Assembly: GCF_900106695.1 (NCBI RefSeq)
Contig: NZ_FNMZ01000001.1
Span: 248,001 to 312,000 of the forward strand
DNA from: Albimonas donghaensis
GTDB taxonomy: Bacteria; Pseudomonadota; Alphaproteobacteria; Rhodobacterales; Rhodobacteraceae
DNA length: 64,000 nt
Direction of reading: 5' to 3'
Shown here one piece after another: positions 9,298 to 18,096 of this stretch (positions within the stretch are counted from its first letter, which is position 1; the number at the start of each line of letters is the position of its first letter). The notes beneath the pieces are model-generated. The model was not told the DNA's origin. It worked only from the letters and a program-made list of their open reading frames with translations, and did not search any database. The position numbers and the translations under genes are program-made.

Positions 9298-10329
9298 TCA
9301 CATCCCTTCGGGCGGGATGGCGGAGGCGGGAACCTCCACGCCGATCTCGCGGTAATAGCGCAGGGCGCCGGGATGCAGGGGCGCGTTCATCTGCTTCAGC
9401 GCGCTTTCGGGGGTGAAGGTCTTCATCCACTCGGCCGCGCCGTGGAAGGTGTCGAGATGGTCGAAGATCGCTTTCGTCACCGCATAGACCGCGTCGTCCG
9501 ACAGGTCCTTGCGCGTGCCGATCCCGACCCAGGAGCCGACCGCCTTCGCCGGCGTCTCGTTGACCTGGTTGGCGCCGTAGATGTCGGCGGGGATCTCCTC
9601 GATCGTGCGGCCGGGAATGGCGACCATCTTCTTCAGGTCGCCCTTGTCGAAATTCTCCAGCGGAATGGAGATCAGCCGGATCTCGTCGAGCAGGGCGAAT
9701 TGCTGGATCGAGGGGCTGGGGAGTTCAGTGGGGATGATCGCCACATCCACCCGACGGTCCTGGAAGGCCTGCGAACCGGAGGTCCAGTCGAGCTTCGCCT
9801 GCTCGAAATCCGCGCCCGGCTTCATCCCGGCGCTGTCCATGATCGCCAGGCCCACCGTGGTCGCCGCGCCGCCCGGAGGGCCGAGGAAGACGCGCTTGCC
9901 GCGGATATCCTCCAGCGTCTCGATCCCCGAGCCGGCATAGGTGATGATGTGATAGGGTCCGAGCGGGAAGTTCACCACCGAGCGGACGTTCTTGAACAGC
10001 TCCGGCGCGTCGGCCATGTCCTTGTACATGGCGATGCCGTTCGACATGTAATGGTTGATCGCCGGGGCGGAGATGTAGAAATCCACGTCCCCCCGCGCCG
10101 CGTCCAGCGTCGAGCGGGTCGAGGTCATCCCCGACGTCATGTTCATCCGGTAGGGCGTGTTCTGCTGCACCACGGTCTGCATGGTGGTGGAGAACACGAA
10201 GGACGAACTGCCGGGCGCGCCGGTATGCACGCGCAGGTTGGTGTCCTGGGCCGCGGCCGGGAAGGCGGCGGCCGCCAGGCCTGCCGCGGTCAGCGCGAAG
10301 ATCGCGGTTCTGCGGGAAAGACGGGTCAT
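9298..10329 (-). CDS. TAXI-family TRAP transporter solute-binding protein
   Basis: A 343-residue periplasmic receptor. The signal peptide (SRRTAIFALTAAGLAAAAFP, cleavage near AAA-QD at about 28) is twin-arginine-like. The mature part opens with LRVHTGAPGSSSFVFSTTMQ and contains RGKRVFLGPPGGAATTVGLA, hallmarks of TAXI receptors. TAXI proteins deliver solutes to fused DctQM permeases; such a permease is encoded upstream in the same operon. The start overlaps the DUF1254 gene stop by 4 nt. The substrate is probably an organic acid, judged only from the co-encoded acyl-CoA ligase. Confidence 0.93.
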   Translation of the reverse strand: MTRLSRRTAIFALTAAGLAAAAFPAAAQDTNLRVHTGAPGSSSFVFSTTMQTVVQQNTPYRMNMTSGMTSTRSTLDAARGDVDFYISAPAINHYMSNGIAMYKDMADAPELFKNVRSVVNFPLGPYHIITYAGSGIETLEDIRGKRVFLGPPGGAATTVGLAIMDSAGMKPGADFEQAKLDWTSGSQAFQDRRVDVAIIPTELPSPSIQQFALLDEIRLISIPLENFDKGDLKKMVAIPGRTIEEIPADIYGANQVNETPAKAVGSWVGIGTRKDLSDDAVYAVTKAIFDHLDTFHGAAEWMKTFTPESALKQMNAPLHPGALRYYREIGVEVPASAIPPEGM

Positions 10330-11699
10330 TTCGGTGTTTCCTCCGTTGGTATGGGCTCCGGTTCGGGGGGGCGACGCCTCCCGTCCAGCAGCTCTTTTGC
10401 GGGCAGGTAGCAGCGCAGGATCAGGTCGTAGGGACCCGCCGGCGCCGGCAGCCAGTTGGCCCGGCGGGCGTCGCCGGGATCGTCATGCGCGAGGTGAAGG
10501 GTGACGCCGCCGTCCGGGTCCCGGACCAGGCCGGGCGTGCGGTCCCCGATGGCGTGACGGCCGATCGGGTTCTCCACGAAGAAGAACTCGCCCTCGGGCG
10601 TGGGGGCGTAGAGCGACAGCGACCAGAAGCCGTCGACCGGCAGCGGCCGGTCGCCCGGGATCCGCCAGCGCATCGGCCGCCGCCCGTCGAGCCGCTCGCC
10701 CCCGACCGAGGTCGCGCGGAAATACGTCGCCTCCTCCAGCGGCAGCGCGCCGAGCCCGCCCACCGCCACCGAGGCGCGGATGAAGAAATCCTGGCCGTAG
10801 TCGCCCAGCTTCGCCGGCGGGCCCTGCCAGGCGCCCTGCGCCTCGGACCCGTCCCAGGCGCGGGGGCCCTGCGCGCGCATCAGCCGGGCGCGGGCGCGGG
10901 CGAAGCCGTCCGCGATGGCGGCGGCCTCGGCGGAGGAGAAGCGGGCCGGGTCGAAGGGGGCGTCGGGGCCGTCCGCCGCGGCCTCCGGCCCCAGGCCGAG
11001 CACCGCGATCCGGCGCAGAACGCCGAGATCCATCGCCGGCGGCCGGTGCAGCGCCAGCAGCCGGGCGCCCTGCGCCAGGAACTCGGGCCAGTCGGAAAGC
11101 CGCGTCCCCTCCCCGGCATCGGGGGCGGCGTTCTCGGGCGAGGGCGCGGTCTCCAGCGCCATGCCGTCCTGCACGGCGCGGGCGGCGTCCATGTCCTCCG
11201 GCCCCGCGGCGAGGATCCGGGCCAGCGCCCAGACGATGGGGGTCGGGGCGCGGATCACCGGCCCCTCCAGTCCCTCGGCCGAGGCGTCGGGGCCGACCAG
11301 CGTGAAGCGCCCCCCCTCGGTCCCCGTGGCGCGGGAGCCGAGCACCGCGAAATTGTTGGTCCACATGTCCATCAGCGCCAGCGAGACGTAGCGGTCCCCA
11401 TGCCGGGGCAGGGCGATGCGCGCCGGCCCTTGCCGAAGGTCGATCCAGGCGTCGGTGTAGAGCGTGTCGGCATTGGGCGTGGTGATCTGCCGGGACCGGT
11501 GGTTGAGCAGCTTTCTCGCGTGCAGCAGCCGGTTCATGCCGCCTTCCGCCGCGCCCTGGGCCGCCGCGCCCTGGGCCGCCGCGGCCGCCATGCGCCGGCG
11601 ACGCAGCGTCTCCATCGCCAGCAGGGGGGTGAGATAGGTGCAGGCCGCGTCCGCGGCGTCGCGCAGGCGGGAAAGCGGGTCTTGGGCGCCGTCGGCCAT
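10326..11699 (-). CDS. DUF1254/DUF1214 domain protein in a TRAP operon
   Basis: A 457-residue protein. The N-terminal half has the DUF1254 core (TTPNADTLYTDAWIDL, RYVSLALMDMWTNNF, about residues 75-130). The C-terminal part has the DUF1214 core (GFWSLSLYAP, NPIGRHAIGDR, about 375-410). The biochemical role of this widespread family is not established. No clear signal peptide is seen, unlike many relatives. The ATG at 11699 is preferred because upstream sequence is the permease gene's 3' spacer. It sits between the TRAP permease (47 nt upstream) and the TAXI receptor (4-nt overlap), so it is expected to serve the same substrate. The segment around residues 40-52 has a short AAAQGAAAQGAAEGG repeat. 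Confidence 0.85.
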   Translation of the reverse strand: MADGAQDPLSRLRDAADAACTYLTPLLAMETLRRRRMAAAAAQGAAAQGAAEGGMNRLLHARKLLNHRSRQITTPNADTLYTDAWIDLRQGPARIALPRHGDRYVSLALMDMWTNNFAVLGSRATGTEGGRFTLVGPDASAEGLEGPVIRAPTPIVWALARILAAGPEDMDAARAVQDGMALETAPSPENAAPDAGEGTRLSDWPEFLAQGARLLALHRPPAMDLGVLRRIAVLGLGPEAAADGPDAPFDPARFSSAEAAAIADGFARARARLMRAQGPRAWDGSEAQGAWQGPPAKLGDYGQDFFIRASVAVGGLGALPLEEATYFRATSVGGERLDGRRPMRWRIPGDRPLPVDGFWSLSLYAPTPEGEFFFVENPIGRHAIGDRTPGLVRDPDGGVTLHLAHDDPGDARRANWLPAPAGPYDLILRCYLPAKELLDGRRRPPEPEPIPTEETPK

Positions 11700-11746
11700 G
11701 GGGGGCTCCTCGGGGTTGATCGAAAGGGGCGGGAAGGCGGGGCCGC

Positions 11747-13642
11747 TCAGGCCCGCGCCCGCGCCCTCGCCGCCGCGCCGCGCGCGCGCATCGTCTCGGT
11801 CGCCAGCAGCGCCGCGACCAGCGCGAAGCCCGCGAAGTCCAGCCCCGTGCCCTTGAGCAGCGACAGCGCCGCCGCCGCGGCGTAGAGCCCGCGCCAGCCC
11901 GGGTTCAGCCGCGACAGCCCCTGTCCCGCCAGCGCCGCGCTCAGCGCCCAGATCACCGCCGCGATGCGCGCGATCCCCATGGCGAAGTCGCCCGCGTCGA
12001 AATCCACGATCAGCAGCAGCGACGGGTTGAGCACGAACAGGAACGGCACGATGAAGCCGATGATGGTCAGCCGCATGGCCGCGACGCCGACCTTCATCGG
12101 GTTGGCCTCGGCGATCGGCGCCGCGGCGAAGGCGGCGAGCGCGACGGGAGGCGTGATCGCCGAGAGCACGGCGAAATACAGCACGAACATGTGCACCGCG
12201 ATCCGCGGCGCCCCCATCGCGCCCAGCGCCGGGCCCATCACCAGCACGATGATCAGATAGGCCGGCAGGGTCGGCATCCCCATGCCGAGCGCGAGACAGG
12301 CCAGCGCCGTGATCCCGAGGCTCAGCATCAGGTTGGTCGACCCCAGCGCGCCGACGGCCTGGGCGAAGTTCAGCCCCAGCCCGGTCAGGTTCATCCCCGC
12401 CACCACCACGCCGATGGCGCCGACGGCGATCATGATCCGCGCGCCCCCGATGCCGCCCTTGGCCAGCGCCGCGACCAGGCGCATCGGCTCGCGACGAAGC
12501 TCGGGGTTCAGGAAACCGGTCAGAATGGCCGCGACGGTCGCCCAGAACCCGGCCATGGCCGGCGAGCGTCCCATCAGCATCACCCCGATCACCGTGGCGA
12601 TGGGGATCAGGAACATCAGCGACAGCAGCGCGTCCTGCCGGGTCAGCCGGGGCAGTTCGGCGGGGTCGGTGGTCCCGATCCCGTCGCGCCGCGCCTCCAG
12701 CCAGACCGCGGTGAACAGCGCCGCCAGATAGGCCAGCGCCGGCACGACCGCGGCGGCGCAGACCCACAGATACGGCGTGCCGGTCAGCTGCGCGAGCATG
12801 AAGGCCACCGCCCCCATCACCGGCGGAATGAACTGCCCGGCGGTCGAGGCCGCGGCCTCCACCGCGCCCGCGAATTCGGGGCGGAACCCCTTCTGCTTCA
12901 TCATCGGAATGGTGAAGGTGCCCGTCCCCGCCACATTGGCCGTGACCGAGCCGGAGATCGAGCCGAACAGCGCCGAGGCGACGATGGCCGCATGCGCGGG
13001 CCCCCCCGCCACGCGTCCCGTGGCGCGCACCGCGATGCGGATCAGCGTGGGGCCCGCGCCCGTCGCCTCCAGCACCATGCCGAACACGATGTAGATGAAC
13101 AGAAGCTCGATCACGATGCCCACCGGCATCCCGAACACGCCCTGATAGCCGTACCAGGCCCCCTGCGCGATCTGGTCGAGCGTGAAGCCGGCATGGCCCA
13201 TGATCCCGGGCAGGGCGTCGCCCCACAGGCAATAGGCCAGCATCAGCCCGCCCACGCCCGCCAGCCCCCAGCCGAATTCGCGCCGGGTCAGCTCCATGAT
13301 CGCGATCAGCGCCAGCAGGGCGGACCACTGGTCGAAGGGAGAGAAGTCGACGAGCATGTTCTCGAGCTGGTCGGCGGAGGCCATGAACCGCTCCAGCCCC
13401 AGCAGGATCGCGCCCAGCACCGCGGCGTCGATCAGCCAGTAGAGCGCCGCCAGCCCCGGCCGCCCCGCGCCCGCCCGCGCCGCCAGCGGCCGGCGCGCCA
13501 CGACGCAGAGCGCGCAGAGCCCGAACACCGCCACGCGATGAAAGGCGGGGTCGAACATCCCCTGCGAGGACGTCCACAGCGCCTGCAGCGCCAGCACGAA
13601 ACCCAAAGCCAGCCCGAGCCGGGCCGCCCAAGTGACGGACAT
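11747..13642 (-). CDS. Fused TRAP transporter permease (DctQM type)
   Basis: A 631-residue integral membrane protein. About four helices in the first 150 residues correspond to DctQ and the rest to DctM. GSISGSVTANVAGTGTFTIP followed by MMKQKGF is the signature of TAXI-type fused permeases. It pairs with the TAXI receptor in the same operon for sodium- or proton-driven uptake. GGAGGA lies just upstream of ATG 13642. It is probably the first gene of the operon, 74 nt downstream of tetR and in the same direction. Confidence 0.93.
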   Translation of the reverse strand: MSVTWAARLGLALGFVLALQALWTSSQGMFDPAFHRVAVFGLCALCVVARRPLAARAGAGRPGLAALYWLIDAAVLGAILLGLERFMASADQLENMLVDFSPFDQWSALLALIAIMELTRREFGWGLAGVGGLMLAYCLWGDALPGIMGHAGFTLDQIAQGAWYGYQGVFGMPVGIVIELLFIYIVFGMVLEATGAGPTLIRIAVRATGRVAGGPAHAAIVASALFGSISGSVTANVAGTGTFTIPMMKQKGFRPEFAGAVEAAASTAGQFIPPVMGAVAFMLAQLTGTPYLWVCAAAVVPALAYLAALFTAVWLEARRDGIGTTDPAELPRLTRQDALLSLMFLIPIATVIGVMLMGRSPAMAGFWATVAAILTGFLNPELRREPMRLVAALAKGGIGGARIMIAVGAIGVVVAGMNLTGLGLNFAQAVGALGSTNLMLSLGITALACLALGMGMPTLPAYLIIVLVMGPALGAMGAPRIAVHMFVLYFAVLSAITPPVALAAFAAAPIAEANPMKVGVAAMRLTIIGFIVPFLFVLNPSLLLIVDFDAGDFAMGIARIAAVIWALSAALAGQGLSRLNPGWRGLYAAAAALSLLKGTGLDFAGFALVAALLATETMRARGAAARARARA

Positions 13643-13716
13643 CGATTCCTCCCCCGCGGCCTTGGCGCCGCTTTCATGGTTTCGGGGACGGAACCACAGG
13701 AATTAATGTAGGTCAA

Positions 13717-14481
13717 TTATTTTGACGCGGCGTCCGGGGCGGGCGGTTCCGGCGTCCCGTCGGCGGGCGCCGTGGCTCGGGGCGCCTCCGTCGCCGGGGC
13801 TCGGCGCAGCCAGGCCAGCGCGCCGGGAGAGACGGGAGCGTCGAGAATCGCGCCCATGGCGGTGGTCATCTCCTCGATCCGGAACCGCGCCTCCTCGGGG
13901 CTGAAGCCGGGGCCGAGCTGGTCCTGGGCGCGCTCGATCTCCGCCACCTGGAACATCGAGAGCGAGACGACCTGCCGGAACCGGCTGGCCAGCGCCTCGG
14001 GCGGGGCGAAGGGGTTGGCGCGGGCGATCTCGACGCGGATGTCGTCCAGCGTCCAGGCCCGGTGCGCGCGGGCGTAGCGCCGCCAGATGTCGTGGTCCAC
14101 CCGCATCTGAAGCAGCAATCGCGCGGTGAAATGCGGTCCGGGCGTGGCCAGGAGCCGGTCGAGATTCGGCTGGATCAGCGCCGTCACGATCTCCCGCGAG
14201 GTCAGCGGGCGCGCGCCGGCCTCATCCCTCATCCGCTCCAGCAACGCGGCGCGGGCCTGGTTCATCGGCGGCACGCGCAGGTCCATGATCGCGTCGAGGA
14301 TCCCGTCGCGAGACCCGAAATGGTAGTGGATCGCGGACTGGTTCCGCTGCCCGGCGGCGGCGTTGATCTGGCGAATCGTCGTCGCCGCCACGCCCTGCAG
14401 CGCGAACAGCCGCTCGGCCGCCAGCAGCAGCCCGGTCCTGGTGTCGGTCTTCGCCGCGTCCTGCGTCATCGGCCCTCGCAT
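13717..14481 (-). CDS. TetR-family transcriptional regulator
   Basis: This regulator has a TetR helix-turn-helix at about residues 14-62 (VAATTIRQINAAAGQRNQSA, then HYHFGSRDGILD). The C-terminal ligand domain ends in a disordered, proline/alanine-rich tail. Two starts are possible: ATG 14481 (254 residues) or ATG 14469 (250 residues), the latter with GAGGG 4 nt upstream. It lies between two acyl-CoA operons and is divergent from the right one, so it probably controls both, with the acid or its CoA ester as ligand. That is inference from position and family. Confidence 0.9.
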   Translation of the reverse strand: MRGPMTQDAAKTDTRTGLLLAAERLFALQGVAATTIRQINAAAGQRNQSAIHYHFGSRDGILDAIMDLRVPPMNQARAALLERMRDEAGARPLTSREIVTALIQPNLDRLLATPGPHFTARLLLQMRVDHDIWRRYARAHRAWTLDDIRVEIARANPFAPPEALASRFRQVVSLSMFQVAEIERAQDQLGPGFSPEEARFRIEEMTTAMGAILDAPVSPGALAWLRRAPATEAPRATAPADGTPEPPAPDAASK

Positions 14482-14537
14482 GGTCGTCCGGCCGCCCCTG
14501 CCTGGTGCGGTTCCGGAGTGTCGCGAAGACCCATGAG

Positions 14538-14553
14538 TAATGCAACAACATTA
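14538..14553. promoter_or_regulatory. Inverted repeat near tetR promoter (candidate operator)
   Basis: TAATG-N6-CATTA forms a perfect inverted repeat in the most AT-rich patch of the 319-bp divergent region (14482-14800), 57 nt upstream of tetR. Operator function is only inferred. Confidence 0.35.
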
Positions 14554-14685
14554 AAGCCTCCGCCGCGGCCCGGCGGCCACGGCGGGTCTTCCCCGATGGG
14601 AGGGCCGGGCGCAAGCGGCGTTCGCCGCCGCGACTCGGGCCCTGTCGCAGGGACGTTGACAGCAGGGCGACCCCCATGCCAAGCA

Positions 14686-14710
14686 AAAACGGTTAACAGT
14701 TTTCCGTTTT
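14686..14710. promoter_or_regulatory. Inverted repeat upstream of acyl-CoA ligase operon (candidate operator)
   Basis: AAAACGG-N11-CCGTTTT is a perfect 7-bp inverted repeat centred on a GTTAAC patch, 91 nt before the ligase start. Its size suits a TetR dimer. The rest of the divergent region is GC-rich with no other clear signal. Confidence 0.4.
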
Positions 14711-14800
14711 CCGGCGCCCGCGCCGGGAACGCGAAGACCCGGCCAGAAACCCGGCGATGTCGGCCACAGCCGCCTCAGACCGGGAGAACAGGGTGGAGAC

Positions 14801-16975
14801 ATGGCACAGGACGGAAGCGGCGCGCCCGGGCGGGCGGGCCTCGGCGCGCTGTTCGACGCGCAGGCGGTGGCGGTGCTCGGGGCCTCGGACGACCCGAGCA
14901 AGTTCTCGGGCCGGCCCTACCAACTGCTCCGGCAGGGCGGCTTCGCGGGCCGGGTCTACGCGGTCAATCCGACCCGCGCGACGGTGCAGGGCGACCGCGC
15001 CTGGCCCGACCTCGCCTCCCTGCCGGAGGTCCCGGACCTGGTCGTCATCGGCGTCCCCGCCGCCCGCCTCGCGGACGCGGTGCGCGACTGCGCGGCGGCG
15101 GGCGTCAAGGCCGCGGTGATCTTCGCCGGCGGGCTCGCCGAGACCGGCGAGGAAGGCCGCGCGCTGGAGGCCGGGATCGCCGCCATCGCCCGCGCCGCCG
15201 GGATGCGCCTGCTCGGCCCCAACTGCATGGGCGCGATGAACCTGCGCGCCCGGCTCTACGCCACCTTCTCCAACACCGCCGAGGACCCGGCGCCCGAGCT
15301 TGGCGACGGCGGGATCGGCGTCGTCTCCCAGTCCGGCGCGCTGGGCAATTTCATGCTGACCCGCGCCTTCGACGCCGGCATCCCGGTCGAGAAATGGATC
15401 ACCACCGGCAACGAGGCCGATATCGAATTCGCCGAGGCGCTGGACGCGCTGCTCGACGACCCCCGCCTGCGCGGCGTGGTCGGCTACCTGGAGGGCGCCC
15501 GCGATGGCCCCCGCCTGCGCGCCGCGCTGGAACGGGCGCAGGCCGCCCGCGTCCCCGTGGCGCTGATAAAGGTCGGCGCGACGGAGGAAGGCGGGCGCGC
15601 CGTGCGCTCCCACACCGACGCGCTGGTGGGCGACGACGCGGTCTACGAGGCGCTGTTCCGCCGCACCGGACTGCGCCGGGCGCACACGGTCGAGGACCTG
15701 CTGGAACTGGGCCGCGTCTTTTCCACCGGCGCCCGGTCGCGGGGGCGCAGGCTGCTGCTCGCCTCGATCTCGGGCGGGGTCGGGGTGATCATGGCCGAGG
15801 CCGCGGTGCGCGCCGGGCTCACGCTGCCGCCGATCTCGGCGGGCTGCGCGGCGGCGCTGCGGGCGCGGCTGCCCTTCCTCAGCCCCTCCAACCCGCTCGA
15901 CGTCACCGGGCAGGGGGGCTCGGACTTCGCCCTGTTGCGCGACGCGCTGGAAATGGGGGTGGAGGATACCGGGGCGGACATGGTGATCTGCTTTCTCGGC
16001 CGGGTGGCGCGGCATGAGGAGACGGTGACCGCCTATCTCGACCTGCTCGACGCCATGCAGGCGGAGCGGCCCGACGTGCTGTTCCTGACCGCCGGCATGT
16101 TCACGCCCGAGCAGGAGCGCCGCTTCCGCGCCCGCGGCCGGCTGGCCTTCGCCGACCCGTCCCGCGCCGTGGCCTGCGCCGAGACGCTGGCCGCCCTGAA
16201 CGAGAGTTTCGCAAGAGCGGCCGAGCCAGCTCCCGCCCTCCCCGCCCCCGATCTCTCCGCCCCCGACCTCTCCGCCCTGCGGTTGCCGCGCCCCGCGGGA
16301 ACGCCGGACGAGGCCGCTTGCCACGCCATGCTCTCGGTCGCGGGCGTGCCCGTCCCCGATCACCGCATCGCGAAGGACGCGGCGGGCGCGGACGCCGCGG
16401 CGCGGGCCTTCGACGGACCCGTGGCCCTGAAGATCCTGTCCCCCGACCTGCCTCACAAGTCGGACATGGGCGGCGTGCGCCTGAACGTGGCGCCGGGGGA
16501 TGCGGCGGAGGCCTTCGCCGCGATGCTGGCCGATGTCTCCCGCCTCGCGCCCCATGCGACCCTGCGCGGCGCGCTGGTCATGCCCATGGCCACGGGGTTC
16601 GAGGAACTGGTGATCGGCGCCCGCATCGACCCGCAGCTGGGCCCCGTGGTCATGGCCGGGCTCGGCGGCGTCTTCGTCGAGGTGCTGGGCGACGTCGCGG
16701 TGCGCGAAGCCCCGGTCTCCGAAGCCTCCGCGCTGGAGATGCTGCGGAGCCTCAAGGGCGCGCCCCTGCTCGAAGGCGCCCGAGGCCGCGCGCCCCGCGA
16801 TCTCCCCGCCGCCGCCGCCGCCATCGCCGCGCTGTCGCGGCTGGCCGCGGCCAATGCCGACTGGCTCGGCTCCATCGAGATCAACCCCTTCGCCCTCGGC
16901 CCCGAGGGCGCGGGGGGGCAGGCGCTGGACTGCGCCGTCACCCTCGCGGACACCCAAACGGAGGACCCGGCATGA
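14801..16975 (+). CDS. ADP/NDP-forming acyl-CoA ligase, second copy
   Basis: A 724-residue protein with the same three-part layout as the gene at 7192-9294: CoA-binding domain (AVAVLGASDDPSKFSGRPYQ), ligase domain with phosphohistidine segment RSHTDALVGDD, and C-terminal ATP-grasp domain (LKILSPDLPHKSDMGGVRLN). A short repetitive linker (APDLSAPDLSALRLP, about residue 485) separates the last two. It should activate a carboxylate to its CoA thioester in the cytoplasm. It is first in a coupled operon; its TGA overlaps the next ATG. The ATG at 14801 follows GGTGGAGAC. Confidence 0.9.
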   Translation: MAQDGSGAPGRAGLGALFDAQAVAVLGASDDPSKFSGRPYQLLRQGGFAGRVYAVNPTRATVQGDRAWPDLASLPEVPDLVVIGVPAARLADAVRDCAAAGVKAAVIFAGGLAETGEEGRALEAGIAAIARAAGMRLLGPNCMGAMNLRARLYATFSNTAEDPAPELGDGGIGVVSQSGALGNFMLTRAFDAGIPVEKWITTGNEADIEFAEALDALLDDPRLRGVVGYLEGARDGPRLRAALERAQAARVPVALIKVGATEEGGRAVRSHTDALVGDDAVYEALFRRTGLRRAHTVEDLLELGRVFSTGARSRGRRLLLASISGGVGVIMAEAAVRAGLTLPPISAGCAAALRARLPFLSPSNPLDVTGQGGSDFALLRDALEMGVEDTGADMVICFLGRVARHEETVTAYLDLLDAMQAERPDVLFLTAGMFTPEQERRFRARGRLAFADPSRAVACAETLAALNESFARAAEPAPALPAPDLSAPDLSALRLPRPAGTPDEAACHAMLSVAGVPVPDHRIAKDAAGADAAARAFDGPVALKILSPDLPHKSDMGGVRLNVAPGDAAEAFAAMLADVSRLAPHATLRGALVMPMATGFEELVIGARIDPQLGPVVMAGLGGVFVEVLGDVAVREAPVSEASALEMLRSLKGAPLLEGARGRAPRDLPAAAAAIAALSRLAAANADWLGSIEINPFALGPEGAGGQALDCAVTLADTQTEDPA

Positions 16976-18096
16976 GCCGTCTTCGCACCCGTCTCGGCAA
17001 TCTGGGGGTCAGCGACCGCCTGGGGCTCCGCGCCCCGATCTTCGGCTTCTCGCACGCCGTGGAGGTGGTCGCCGCCATCACCAATGCCGGCGGCTACGGC
17101 GTCTACGGCGCCACCCGCCGCCTGCCCGAGGAGATCGAGGCGGAGCTCGCCTGGATCCGCGCCCGGGTCGGCGACCGTCCCTTCGGCGTCGACCTGGTGA
17201 TCCCCGCCAAGGTGCCCGAAAAAAACGACCGCGCCGCACTGGAAAAGGAGATCCCCGAGCCCCATCGCGCCTTCATCGAGGGGATCGAGGCGAAATACGC
17301 CGTGCCCAAACCCTCCGGCCCCGGCATGCGCACCCGCTTCATCCGGTCGGAGGAGATCCAGGACGCGCAGATCGCCGCCGTCGCGGCCTCGGACGTGGAT
17401 CTGGTGGCGCTGGGCATCGGCTGCCCGCCCGAGGTGGTGGCGACCATGAAGGCCCGCGGCAAGACCACGGTGGCGCTGGTCGGGCAGGAGCGCCACGCCG
17501 CCAAGGCGCTGGAGGCCGGCGTCGATCTGCTGGTGGCGCAGGGCTATGACGCGGGCGGGCATACCGGGGTGGTGGGGACGTTCTCCCTCGTCCCCCGCAT
17601 CGTCGATCTGGCGGGCGACGTGCCGGTGCTGGCGGCGGGCGGCGTCTCCACCGGCCGCCATGTCGCCGCCGCCCTGGCCATGGGCGCCGCCGGCGTCTGG
17701 GTCGGCACCGCCTTCCTGCTGACCGAGGAGAACGCGTCCCACCTGACCCGGGGAGAGGTCGAGGCGCTGGTCCGTTCCCAGGCCACCGACACCGTGATCA
17801 GCCGGGCCGAATCCGGAAAGCCCTTCCGCCAGACCCGCTCCGCCTGGTCGGAGGAATGGGCGGCCCCCGGCGCGCCCCAGCCGCTGGGCCATCCGCTGCA
17901 TGACGTGCTGGTGGGCGATATCCTCGGCGCGATCGAGGAGCATGACGTCAGGCCGCTCGCCCATTCCGGGGCCGGGCAGGGGATCGGCTGGTTCGACCGG
18001 ATGCGCCCCGTCGCGGACGTCATGGCCGATCTGACCGCCGAGGCCGAAGCCGCCATCGACCGCATGTCCCGCGCCCGCGAGGAGGTCCCCGCATGA
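16972..18096 (+). CDS. Nitronate monooxygenase-like FMN oxidoreductase
   Basis: A 374-residue TIM-barrel flavoprotein of the 2-nitropropane dioxygenase/nitronate monooxygenase family. It shows the N-terminal RAPIFGFSHAVEVVAAITNA segment, the phosphate-binding VPVLAAGGVSTGRHVAAALA segment and GAAGVWVGTAFLLTEE. The region is better known for nitronate oxidation, but relatives inside acyl-CoA dehydrogenase operons may act on CoA thioesters or as enoyl reductases. The start ATG overlaps the ligase stop (ATGA), and its own stop overlaps the next start. Family is clear; substrate is not. Confidence 0.87.
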   Translation: MSRLRTRLGNLGVSDRLGLRAPIFGFSHAVEVVAAITNAGGYGVYGATRRLPEEIEAELAWIRARVGDRPFGVDLVIPAKVPEKNDRAALEKEIPEPHRAFIEGIEAKYAVPKPSGPGMRTRFIRSEEIQDAQIAAVAASDVDLVALGIGCPPEVVATMKARGKTTVALVGQERHAAKALEAGVDLLVAQGYDAGGHTGVVGTFSLVPRIVDLAGDVPVLAAGGVSTGRHVAAALAMGAAGVWVGTAFLLTEENASHLTRGEVEALVRSQATDTVISRAESGKPFRQTRSAWSEEWAAPGAPQPLGHPLHDVLVGDILGAIEEHDVRPLAHSGAGQGIGWFDRMRPVADVMADLTAEAEAAIDRMSRAREEVPA

